Assembly (NCBI GenBank): GCA_019694435.1
Contig: JAIBBZ010000022.1
Span: forward strand, 1 to 64,000
Direction: 5' to 3'
Length of the DNA: 64,000 nucleotides
From: Pirellulales bacterium
Lineage (GTDB): Bacteria; Planctomycetota; Planctomycetia; Pirellulales; JAEUIK01
Of this stretch, positions 1 to 7,983 are shown piece by piece. The first letter of the stretch is position 1, and every line of letters begins with the position of its first letter. The notes beneath the pieces are model-generated. The model worked only from the letters and a program-made list of their open reading frames with translations, was not told the DNA's origin and did no database searches. A program made the position numbers and the translations under genes.

Positions 1-2
1 TG

Positions 3-125
3 GCCGACGGTGCGATCGACCGCCTGATCGGCGGCAGCGACCTCGATTGGCTCTTCTACACCTTCGGCCAGGACGTCGTAAACGGCCTGGAACCCGGCGA
101 AACGGAAACCGATTCGGCGCCCTGA
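3..125 (+). CDS. C-terminal fragment of a large surface/adhesin-type protein (5' end outside window)
   Basis: An open frame enters from the left edge and stops at TGA 123-125, leaving about 40 codons. The peptide contains LIGGSDLDWLFYTFGQDVV and ends in an acidic tail. This resembles the C-terminal ends of large planctomycete cadherin, VCBS or haemolysin-type surface proteins, which often finish with an LIGGSGxDWFF-like motif. The resemblance is from memory of such tails and the rest of the gene is outside the window, so the parent family cannot be fixed. A surface or secreted location is an inference. Confidence 0.5.
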   Translation, partial: ADGAIDRLIGGSDLDWLFYTFGQDVVNGLEPGETETDSAP

Positions 126-171
126 GCGGCTGCCTGTTTCCCGGTCATGGTGAATCACCGAAGGTGAGCGA

Positions 172-177
172 TATACT
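172..177 (+). promoter_or_regulatory. Possible -10 element TATACT upstream of the beta-propeller gene
   Basis: TATACT lies 60 bases before the ATG at 238 in otherwise GC-rich DNA. No good -35 hexamer is visible 16-18 bases upstream (GGTGAA is the nearest). The same hexamer lies upstream of three other plus-strand genes in this window. Confidence 0.3.
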
Positions 178-237
178 CCATCGTCGCGCCGCAAGGCGAC
201 CTTCGATCTGCACCTCTCTCCCCCCAGGTACCGCGCG

Positions 238-1830
238 ATGAGCGACGACCTGACGTCAGCCACGAGCGCATCTTCCCCAGTGGCCGCGCCGCCCGCGGGC
301 ATCCGCTGGCGAGGCGGCGTCGCCATCGTGGTGTTGACGTTGTTGGCGATCGGCGGCGTGTTTGTCGTCATCGGCGATCAGCAAATGCGCGTGCTGATTC
401 CCCAGCTCTTGGCCATCCTCGGCGCGGCTTTGCTGGTGCTTTGGTTTGTCTTTCTCTCCGGTGCGACGCTCCGTTCACGGTTGCTGGTCGCGGTGATCGC
501 CCTCGCGGGCTTGGGCGGTCTCAAGGCGTGTACGCGCCGTGTCGGCCTCACCGGCGATTTCTGGCTCGATTTCACCTGGCGCTGGGAACCGCAGGCCACG
601 ACGGTGGCCACGAACGCGACTCAGGTCGATCTGCGCTCGACGACGCCGCACGATTTTCCGCAGTTCCTCGGCGTTCACCGCGACTGCCACGTGCCGGGCG
701 TCCGGCTCGACGGCGATTGGACGCAGCACGCGCCGCGTCTGCTCTGGAAGCTGCCCATTGGCGAGGGCTGGTCGGGATTCGCGGTCGTGGGTCCCTATGC
801 GCTGACGCAGGAGCTCCGCGGTCCGAACGAATGCACGTTGTGCTACGAAATCGCCACCGGCCGCATTTGCTGGACCCGCGAAGGCAAGGCCGGCATGATC
901 TCGGCGATCGGCGGCAACGGGCCCCGCTGCACGCCGACCATCGTGGACGGGCGCGTCTACGTGTACAGTTCGCTCGGCGAATTGGCTTGCCTGGATGGTT
1001 CGACGGGCAAGGAAATCTGGTCGCGCGATGTGATCGCCGACTACGGGGGCGCGGTCGTCCAGTGGGGGATGAGCAGTTCACCCCTGGTCTACGGCAACCT
1101 GGTAATCGTGGTCACCGGCGGCACGCGCAGCAACACGCTCGCGGCCTACGACATCCAGTCGGGCAGCCCGCGCTGGGCGGCCGGAAGCGACCTGTCGGGC
1201 TACGCTTCGGCAGGCGTGGCCAAGCTGTTGGGCCGTGAGCAGATCCTCATACTGAACAACAAGACGATCACGAGCCACGATCCTGAAACAGGGACCGAGC
1301 TGTGGTCGTATTCCTGGCCTGGCGACAATTCGAAGTGTTCGCAGCCGGTTGCCATCGGCGAGGACCGCGTGTTCATCTCCAGCGGCTACGGCGTGGGCAG
1401 CGCGCTCTTCCGGTTGACCACCGACCCGGCGGGCAAGATCACGACGGAAACCATTTGGCGCAACAAGAACGTCATGAAGACCAAGTTCACTAACGTTGCC
1501 ATTCAAGACGGCTACGTTTACGGTCTCGACGACGGCATCCTCTCATGCGTCGCATTGGAAACCGGCCAGCGCCGCTGGAAGCAGGGCCGTTACGGCCATG
1601 GGCAGATTCTGCTGGTCGGCGAGCATCTCGTCGTGCAGACCGAGCCGGGCGAAGTCGTCCTCGTGGCGGCGGACCCGGCCAAGCATCGCGAGCTGGGGCG
1701 CGTGGCCGCGCTGTCGAGCAAGACTTGGAACACGCTGGCCGTGGCGGGCAAGTATCTGCTGGTTCGTAATGACAAGGAGGCGGCCTGCTTCGAGCTGCCC
1801 TTGGCGGCCGCACAGATCAGCGGACCATAG
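238..1830 (+). CDS. Membrane-anchored PQQ-like beta-propeller protein
   Basis: This 530-residue protein has three predicted membrane segments near the N-terminus (about residues 27-47, 55-80 and 83-100) followed by a long extracytoplasmic domain. The domain carries repeated blade motifs of the PQQ/BamB type, such as LACLDGSTGKEIWSRD, AYDIQSGSPRW and CVALETGQRRWKQ. The segment around residue 140 (DFPQFLGVHRD) is the usual entry strand of planctomycete outer-membrane-assembly-factor-like propellers. These proteins are generally treated as structural or binding propellers; no dehydrogenase active site is visible, so no enzyme activity is claimed. The gene ends 14 bases inside the 3' end of the opposite-strand glycosyltransferase. 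A second propeller protein lies at 58,635-60,023. Confidence 0.8.
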   Translation: MSDDLTSATSASSPVAAPPAGIRWRGGVAIVVLTLLAIGGVFVVIGDQQMRVLIPQLLAILGAALLVLWFVFLSGATLRSRLLVAVIALAGLGGLKACTRRVGLTGDFWLDFTWRWEPQATTVATNATQVDLRSTTPHDFPQFLGVHRDCHVPGVRLDGDWTQHAPRLLWKLPIGEGWSGFAVVGPYALTQELRGPNECTLCYEIATGRICWTREGKAGMISAIGGNGPRCTPTIVDGRVYVYSSLGELACLDGSTGKEIWSRDVIADYGGAVVQWGMSSSPLVYGNLVIVVTGGTRSNTLAAYDIQSGSPRWAAGSDLSGYASAGVAKLLGREQILILNNKTITSHDPETGTELWSYSWPGDNSKCSQPVAIGEDRVFISSGYGVGSALFRLTTDPAGKITTETIWRNKNVMKTKFTNVAIQDGYVYGLDDGILSCVALETGQRRWKQGRYGHGQILLVGEHLVVQTEPGEVVLVAADPAKHRELGRVAALSSKTWNTLAVAGKYLLVRNDKEAACFELPLAAAQISGP

Positions 1831-4405
1831 CGGACAACGCCACCGCCGGGCGCGATGGCCGACGTTGTTCGATCTGCCGGAGCAGCGCCGCAATTTCGGA
1901 GTTCTCGGGGCGGAGCCCTGCGGCAGCCGCGGCTTGTTCGAAGGCTTCGTCCCAGCGCCCAAGCCGGGCGAGCACATTGGCCAGCCCTTGCCGCGCGAAG
2001 AACTCGTCAGGCGCCAGCTCCAGAGCGGCCCGGAAATGCCGTTCGGCATCCGCCATTTCGCCGGTCGAAAGCCGGCACACGCCCAACGCCGTAGCCGCCT
2101 GAGCGCGCAAACCAGGCAAGGCATCGGGCGGCGCCGTTTCGCCGGCACGTGCTAGCGACGCGACGGCCGCGTCGGTCCGCCCGCTGTGCAAGTCGATCAG
2201 TCCCTGGACCAGCGCGGCAAGTCCCTCGAGTGGCTGCCGGCGATGGTCCTTCGTCAGCACTCGGTCTGCTCCCTGCACGTCACCCTGCGCCAGCAGCAGC
2301 AGCGCCTGTCGGCCCACGCTCGTCGAATCGTGCGTTGCCCCTTGCGCTTGTTTCAGCTCTTCTCGGAGCCAAAGTTCCGCCGCGGCAGGATCGGCGAACA
2401 GCTCGCGGCGCGGCGTGCCCGGCAGGGGGATATACGCCGGCCGCCGATGGCCCTCTCGGCGGCTCCATTCCTGGACTGTTTGCGATGTATCGATGCGCGT
2501 CGCGCGATCCAGGCACAAGTTGGCGGCTTCGAACCAGCATCCGTGGTCGAACAACCAGCGGAGATACGCCTGCTCGATGGCGTCGGCCTGAGGTATCCGT
2601 ACCAGGGTCTCGCGGAGCACGCGCGCCGCGCGGAGGGGGTCGTCGCGTTGTTCGTAGTAATCGCGCAACAGCAGTGCCCAATGCACCGGATCGGCCGGCG
2701 TCCACAGCCGGTCCAGGTACCAGCGCGCCAAGGCACCTTCCGCATCCCCGGCGGGCAGGGTCGGGCGAAACACCACCAGCGGCGAAGCCTGGCGATCGTC
2801 GAACAGAAGCTCTTCGCCCGTTTGTGGCGAGGGCAACACGAACGATCGCGAGTACTCGCTGAACGAGTTCCCCTCGTCGACGACGATGATGCGCTGCGGC
2901 CGATCGACAAACACCGCCTGTTCGATGTCCTGAAACGCCGGGTAGGCCCGTGAAAAGCCGTTGACCGAGTAGCCGGACAAGGGGCGCTCGACGAATCCCA
3001 GGCGCGGCATGGCCAGCATGTGCGGAAACGGCCACGCGGCCAGAATCGGCTCCTGGGGATTCGCGGCCACTAGTGCCCGCACCGCCGCGAGGTTGGCGCG
3101 TTGATCGGCCCGGTATTCCAGGCTTCGCTCGAGCAACGCGCCCGTGCGGCCGAGACGCTCGCCATGCGCCGCAATCAAGTCGGGGTAGAACCGGCCGTAC
3201 TGATTTCCCAGGTTCAGCGCGCAGCATACGGCCAGGATTCCGATCGGCACCAGCCGCCAGGCGATCTGCGCGGCCAGCGCCGTAGTCAGGAAAATCCACA
3301 GCAGCGGAACCGTAGGCAACAGATAGCGCGGCAGGAAGATAATTCGCGTGATCGACCACAACATTCCCACGCACAGGATCGCGGCGAAGACCGCCGCGCC
3401 GTTCTGCGCGAAATGCTGCCCGAGCGTGCCGCGCCGCCACGCGACCACGCTCCAAACAACGGCCAAGGCGCTCGCCGCGAGATAGCCCATCCCGAGATCT
3501 GGACACCACGTCCAAATAGCCGCCAGGCCCAGGTCTCGGGATCGAAACGCCGTCGTCATCTGCCAGCCCAACTGTCCTCCCCAGGAGATGGCAGCGGTCT
3601 CGCAGACCACGAGCAGCGCGGCAACCAGCATCCAGACGACCGGCGGCCGACGCCCGGTGTGGCGCGCCAGGACGAGGCCGCCAATCCAATAGGCCAACAA
3701 GGCGACCGCAACCAACGACCCCGTCGCCTTAACCAGGAACGCCACTGCGGCGGCCGCGCAGGCCCAGGCGGGGCGCTCCCGGTCAATCGACCAGAGTGCC
3801 AGCGTGCAGCACAAAGCCAGAGGCAGGTCCATGCCCAGCATTTCCATCTGCGCGCTGAACATCGGCGTCGTCGCCACGCACCCAGCCGCGAGGACCGCCG
3901 CCACCGTACCGCAGCGCTGCCGGAGCAGATCGATCACCAGGACCAACAAGATCGCCGAGCAAGCCAGGGTGACTAGGTGCGCCACCAAGAGAACGGATGC
4001 GCTCGAAGGCAGCGTCCGCATGGCGATTGCCACGAGCGTGGGCACGATGCTCGTTACGTAGCAGCGCGTACCGCCCTCGCCGATGGGCCGTTCTTCGTAG
4101 CGCAGCCGGGCATAGTCGAAGTCCGTGTCGGCCAGGAAGCTTGCCTCGGCCCAAAGTCCAATCGCAAAGTCCCAATAGGGCGGCCAGCGCAGAATCTCCC
4201 ACCGCGACGCGGCCAACAGCGCCGTCAACAGGACCACGGCCAGCGAAAATAGTTGCCAACAGCCCAGTGGCCAGCGCGCTGCCGATTCGCAATCTCGCTG
4301 GCTCGCCTCGGGCATACGACGGCACGAACACGCGGCAAGAAGAGGAAGCATTCGCCCGGAAAACCAGAGCCAGCAGTTGCTTGGCGAGGCCGGCGTGAGA
4401 TTCAT
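1817..4405 (-). CDS. GT-C/PMT-like membrane glycosyltransferase with C-terminal TPRs, paralogue A
   Basis: About 862 residues. The N-terminal half has roughly ten hydrophobic helices, and just after the first lies the loop motif PPYWDFAIGLWAEASFL with an acidic residue, as expected of GT39/PMT-like GT-C enzymes that use lipid-linked sugars outside the inner membrane. Further family motifs are LGMDLPLAL, LGRTGALLERSLEY and LPRLGF-like MPRLGFVERP. The C-terminal third is soluble with TPR-like helices (GVCRLSTGEMADAERHF, VLARLGRWDEAFEQA). Two paralogues at 5,772-7,832 and 22,521-25,289 share all these motifs. The start is uncertain: ATG 4405 avoids overlap with the divergent GT2 gene, the longer frame could begin at 4540, and ATG 4351 or 4315 are also possible. 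The donor and acceptor are unknown; a cell-envelope glycan role is inferred from the neighbouring GT2. Confidence 0.75.
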   Translation of the reverse strand: MNLTPASPSNCWLWFSGRMLPLLAACSCRRMPEASQRDCESAARWPLGCWQLFSLAVVLLTALLAASRWEILRWPPYWDFAIGLWAEASFLADTDFDYARLRYEERPIGEGGTRCYVTSIVPTLVAIAMRTLPSSASVLLVAHLVTLACSAILLVLVIDLLRQRCGTVAAVLAAGCVATTPMFSAQMEMLGMDLPLALCCTLALWSIDRERPAWACAAAAVAFLVKATGSLVAVALLAYWIGGLVLARHTGRRPPVVWMLVAALLVVCETAAISWGGQLGWQMTTAFRSRDLGLAAIWTWCPDLGMGYLAASALAVVWSVVAWRRGTLGQHFAQNGAAVFAAILCVGMLWSITRIIFLPRYLLPTVPLLWIFLTTALAAQIAWRLVPIGILAVCCALNLGNQYGRFYPDLIAAHGERLGRTGALLERSLEYRADQRANLAAVRALVAANPQEPILAAWPFPHMLAMPRLGFVERPLSGYSVNGFSRAYPAFQDIEQAVFVDRPQRIIVVDEGNSFSEYSRSFVLPSPQTGEELLFDDRQASPLVVFRPTLPAGDAEGALARWYLDRLWTPADPVHWALLLRDYYEQRDDPLRAARVLRETLVRIPQADAIEQAYLRWLFDHGCWFEAANLCLDRATRIDTSQTVQEWSRREGHRRPAYIPLPGTPRRELFADPAAAELWLREELKQAQGATHDSTSVGRQALLLLAQGDVQGADRVLTKDHRRQPLEGLAALVQGLIDLHSGRTDAAVASLARAGETAPPDALPGLRAQAATALGVCRLSTGEMADAERHFRAALELAPDEFFARQGLANVLARLGRWDEAFEQAAAAAGLRPENSEIAALLRQIEQRRPSRPAVALSAMVR

Positions 4406-4407
4406 GT

Positions 4408-4413
4408 TATACT
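4408..4413 (+). promoter_or_regulatory. Possible -10 element TATACT in the divergent glycosyltransferase intergenic region
   Basis: TATACT (within GTTATACTC) lies about 50 bases ahead of the ATG at 4464, in the short gap between the divergent genes. No convincing -35 hexamer was seen at the expected distance. Confidence 0.3.
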
Positions 4414-4463
4414 CGACTGGGTTTCGCTGCATTGGTCCAGCCGCAACCCTGACGAATCTGCGC

Positions 4464-5324
4464 ATGCCGCCCATGATCGACCCGTCCGGCAATTCGACAA
4501 CCGCGCCGCAATCCGGCAGCCAGGAGGGTGCCGGTGACACGCCGGACGTGGCACTGGCGATCCCGTGCTACAACGAGGAATCGGTGTTGGGCACCACGGT
4601 CACCCAGTTGCTGGCCGCCTTCCGCGAACGGCACGTGCGCGTCGAGCTGGTGCTGGTCGACAATGGGTCGATGGACGGCACTGGGCGGATTATCGACGAG
4701 TTCGTCGCCGCCGGGGCGCCGGTCGTCAAACGCCGCATCGATGTCAATCGCGGCTACGGCAACGGCATTCTCCAAGGGCTCGCGGCCTGTCGGGGCCGGA
4801 TCATCGGGTTCGTGCATGCCGACGGCCAATGCGAGGCGGCCGACGTCGTGAAAATCTGCGAGCTGGCCTTGTCGTCGCCGACGCCCGTGTTCGTCAAGGT
4901 GCGGCGGCGGTTTCGCCTCGACGGGCTGCGGCGCAAGATTATCTCGATCGTCTACAACGCCCTGGCCAACATCCTCTACCCGGGCATCGGCTCGCTCGAC
5001 GTGAATGGCAGCCCCAAGGTCTTTCCGCGGGAATATTTTCCCCGCATGAACATCCGTTCGACCGATTGGTTCATCGACCCTGAGATCATGCTCAGGGCTC
5101 GCGAGCTCAAGCTGCCGGTCATCGAACGCAACGTCATGGCGCAAATGCGCACTGGCGGTCGTTCGCACGTCACCGTGCACACCTGCAAAGAGTTCGTGGT
5201 CAATCTGCTCCGCTACCGCGTCGGCATTTGGAAGCCCGCGACCAGCGAGCGCGATACGGATCACGCGATGTCCGCCGCGGGCCGCCCCTCGGGCGCGGCC
5301 CGGGCGAGTTCCCCCACGGGATAA
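4464..5324 (+). CDS. Glycosyltransferase family 2
   Basis: A 286-residue GT-A fold protein of the dolichyl-phosphate-mannose-synthase-like type. It has the N-terminal nucleotide-binding stretch VALAIPCYNEESVLG, the VDNGSMDGTG loop, the conserved NRGYGNGILQGL segment, and HADGQ in the place of the DxD metal/nucleotide motif. There is no C-terminal membrane anchor, so it is probably cytosolic or peripheral. ATG 4464 or 4473 (MPPMIDP or MIDP) is preferred because upstream codons lack family similarity and would overlap the divergent gene. The stop lies 6 bases before the lipoprotein start, suggesting one transcript. DPM-like enzymes make polyprenyl-phosphate sugars, the donors used by GT-C proteins such as the two flanking paralogues. 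That link is inferred from context. Confidence 0.85.
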   Translation: MPPMIDPSGNSTTAPQSGSQEGAGDTPDVALAIPCYNEESVLGTTVTQLLAAFRERHVRVELVLVDNGSMDGTGRIIDEFVAAGAPVVKRRIDVNRGYGNGILQGLAACRGRIIGFVHADGQCEAADVVKICELALSSPTPVFVKVRRRFRLDGLRRKIISIVYNALANILYPGIGSLDVNGSPKVFPREYFPRMNIRSTDWFIDPEIMLRARELKLPVIERNVMAQMRTGGRSHVTVHTCKEFVVNLLRYRVGIWKPATSERDTDHAMSAAGRPSGAARASSPTG

Positions 5325-5330
5325 AGCTCG

Positions 5331-5756
5331 ATGCGCCATTTGCTGCGCTGGTTGGCCATCGTCTGTGTCGGAACTTTGCCGCTCTTGACAGGCTGCGTCG
5401 GGGGGCGTGCCGGCCGGCCGCAACAGCAACTCGATCGCTTCGTCGCCGCGTACCTGATCGACCAGGCGACTCCCAGCGCGGCCTTACAGTCGCCCGATGG
5501 CCGCTGGTACCGCCGCTTGCGGTTGATTCGCAGTCCACAATGGTGCCAGGTGCTAGGCACGACGGCCGACAATGTGCCACGTGCGCGGCTGAGCTTCGAG
5601 TACGACGTCTGGCACACGGCGTCTCGGGCTGATCGCGGCGAAGCGGAGCGCGATCAGGAGTTTCAGGTCGAACCGCCGCTGGGAGGCCGTTACGGGTTCC
5701 GGCGGCGAGATCTCGAATTCGCCTATCGCGATGGCCGCTGGCAGCGGCTCGAGTAG
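5331..5756 (+). CDS. Small lipoprotein of unknown function
   Basis: A 141-residue protein with an N-terminal signal sequence ending in a lipobox (LLTGC, Cys at about residue 22), so it should be exported and lipid-anchored. The mature part has no family I recognise. It contains YDVWHTASRADRGE and ends in a basic/aromatic stretch (LEFAYRDGRWQRLE) that looks like beta-strands. It starts 6 bases after the GT2 stop and is probably co-transcribed and translationally coupled with it. Its location between two GT-C/TPR genes suggests an envelope role, but no function is claimed. Confidence 0.7.
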   Translation: MRHLLRWLAIVCVGTLPLLTGCVGGRAGRPQQQLDRFVAAYLIDQATPSAALQSPDGRWYRRLRLIRSPQWCQVLGTTADNVPRARLSFEYDVWHTASRADRGEAERDQEFQVEPPLGGRYGFRRRDLEFAYRDGRWQRLE

Positions 5757-5771
5757 CCGGAACCCGCGAGT

Positions 5772-7832
5772 TCAAGAACCAAACGGGTCGTGCCGTTCAG
5801 GGTCCAAGCGTGCCGCTCTTTCGCGCGCCGCGGCCGCTGCTTCCGCATGGCCCTGCAGTTGTTCGACCCGGGCCAGGATCAGCCAGGCCCCGGCTTCGTC
5901 GGGTTCCAACGCCAGGGTGCGACGAATCGATTGGTCGGCCTCGTCCAGTTCGCTCGCACCGGCAGCGGGCCGCTTGCGACTGAGCAGATCGGCCAGCATT
6001 TGGCACAGATCGGCAGCTCGCGGCTCGACGGCCAAGGCGTGGCGCAGCTCGGGCAGCGCACGCTCGTCCTGTCCGGTTTGCACCAGGTGCAGCGCCACGG
6101 CGCGTTGCCGGCTGGCGTCGCTCACCAAAGGAAGCAGCCGCTGCCGATACCAGGCTTCGCGCTCTGCTCGCGAGGGCACGCTGCCCCCCCAGCGCTTGCG
6201 AAACACCAACAGCGGCGATTCGAACCGGCGATCTTCGTAGAGGATTTCGTCGCCCGCCTCAGGTTCCGGCGTATCGAACAACCGCGCGAAGCGATGATGC
6301 AGGGTGTCGATGCGGATGAAGACCGGGGCTTCGGGAACGTCGTCGAGCGCCGCCGCCAGCGGGTGTCGCAGCCAGGCCACGCGGTCGGAATAGTTGTTGA
6401 GCAAATAGCCGCCGGTCCACGGTTTCTGGACGTAGCCCAACCGGGGCAACGTCACAAAATTCGTCAGCGGCGCGGGCACAAAGATCGGCTGTCCTGCGCA
6501 GCACTCCTCCAGCCTGCGAATCAAGGCGAGGTTGGCCTGGTGATCGGCCAGGTATTCGCGCGACCGGTCGAGCAGTCCGCCCGTGCGTCCCAATTCGCCT
6601 GCAACGGCCTGGGCCAGCGCGGGGTAGAACCGGCCATGCTGGTTGGCCAGCTCGAAGACGAGCAGGCCCGCGAACAGGGCGTATTTCCAGCGGGCACGGT
6701 TTGCGGTGAACAGCGGCACCGCGCAGGCAGCCACCAGAAACGGCACCGCGACCAGCAGATAGCGCGGTAAGAAGATGACCCGCGCCATGCCCAGCACGAC
6801 GCCCAGCACGATGGCCCAGCACAGCAGGACGAACTGGACATCGTCGCGTGCAAGCCAGCTTCGCAGGCCAGGCCGACTTGCGCCGGAGGTGCCGGACGCT
6901 GGCGCGGCGCCTCGCGCGGAAAGGAACATTGCGACGAGTGCCGCGGCCGCGGCCAGGAGCAGCAATACGATCAGGTCAGGGCAGCACAGCGGAGCCAAGA
7001 CTTGCAACGTGGCCAGCTCGTGGCGATGGTCGCGCAGGATCAGTTCGCTGGAAATGTGGTTATGGCGCATGACGAACAGTTCCGCGGCGACGAGCAACAC
7101 ACCGAGCACGATCGCCCCCGGCAGACGCTCGTCGCGACGGCGATCCCTGCCGACGACGATCGCGCGCAGCACGATCAGCCCGAGGATTGCCACCGTCGCC
7201 ACGGCGCCGCTGGCCTTGCAGGCATAGCCCACGGCGGTCCACCCCAGTGCGGCCGCCGGCCGGCGACTGAACAGTCGATCGACGGCCATCAGCACTGCGG
7301 CCGCCATGGGCATTTCCATGCCCAACAGCTCGATCTGCGTGCTGAAGATGGGCACGGCCGCGGTCAGCGCTACGGCCAGCAGTGCGGCCCCGGCACCGCA
7401 ATGCGGGCGGAGGATGCGAAACAACGCGACCAGCACCACCGCCGCGCACGCATAGGTGAACAGGTGATAGACGATGATCGTCACGCGCGGCGTGGGACAG
7501 ACGAGCATCAGCAGCGCCACGAAGCTGGGGAGGACGCTGGAGACGTAGCTCCGCGCGCCGCCGTCCCACACGCTCTTTTCGCGCGTCATCAGCCGCTGGT
7601 AATCGAAATGGCTGTCGACCAGGAAATCGGCCTCGGTGAACAGCCCCACGGTGGCGTCCCAATAGGGTGGTGAATCGATCGTCTCGAAGCGCCAGGCGAG
7701 CAGCCCCGCACACACGGCCAACCACGCTAGCGCCGTGCGTACCGGGGCGCGTGCCGGACCCTGGCCGGTTGGTTCCGCGCCTGTCCTCCGGTGGGCCGAA
7801 TGCGACAATTGTGCGTTGTCCGAGGCGTTCAA
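5772..7832 (-). CDS. GT-C/PMT-like membrane glycosyltransferase with C-terminal TPRs, paralogue B
   Basis: A 686-residue protein built like paralogue A but with a shorter C-terminal TPR tail. After the first membrane helix comes PPYWDATVGLFTEADFL. Later family motifs are LGMEMPMAA, LGRTGGLLDRSREYLADH and LPRLGYVQKPW. About ten hydrophobic helices follow one another up to roughly residue 390. The last 140 residues hold TPR-like pairs (QTGQDERALPELRHAL, EADQSIRRTLALEPDEAGA). The frame opens at a TTG at 7832, so the true start is uncertain by a few tens of codons. It is convergent with the lipoprotein gene and divergent from the redoxin fusion genes. It is probably an envelope glycosyltransferase acting outside the inner membrane. 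Confidence 0.75.
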   Translation of the reverse strand: MNASDNAQLSHSAHRRTGAEPTGQGPARAPVRTALAWLAVCAGLLAWRFETIDSPPYWDATVGLFTEADFLVDSHFDYQRLMTREKSVWDGGARSYVSSVLPSFVALLMLVCPTPRVTIIVYHLFTYACAAVVLVALFRILRPHCGAGAALLAVALTAAVPIFSTQIELLGMEMPMAAAVLMAVDRLFSRRPAAALGWTAVGYACKASGAVATVAILGLIVLRAIVVGRDRRRDERLPGAIVLGVLLVAAELFVMRHNHISSELILRDHRHELATLQVLAPLCCPDLIVLLLLAAAAALVAMFLSARGAAPASGTSGASRPGLRSWLARDDVQFVLLCWAIVLGVVLGMARVIFLPRYLLVAVPFLVAACAVPLFTANRARWKYALFAGLLVFELANQHGRFYPALAQAVAGELGRTGGLLDRSREYLADHQANLALIRRLEECCAGQPIFVPAPLTNFVTLPRLGYVQKPWTGGYLLNNYSDRVAWLRHPLAAALDDVPEAPVFIRIDTLHHRFARLFDTPEPEAGDEILYEDRRFESPLLVFRKRWGGSVPSRAEREAWYRQRLLPLVSDASRQRAVALHLVQTGQDERALPELRHALAVEPRAADLCQMLADLLSRKRPAAGASELDEADQSIRRTLALEPDEAGAWLILARVEQLQGHAEAAAAARERAARLDPERHDPFGS

Positions 7833-7983
7833 ATTGCGCTAACCCGCCCTGCGATAGAATGTCGCAACCTGAACGGCCGTCGCAAGTTGCTTGGATATCA
7901 TGGCACGACTAGAATCGGCTGTGGAGGCGTTGGCTTCCGCCCGTGGGCGGAGGCTTCATTTGTTGCTCGGTGCGGTGTCGACC

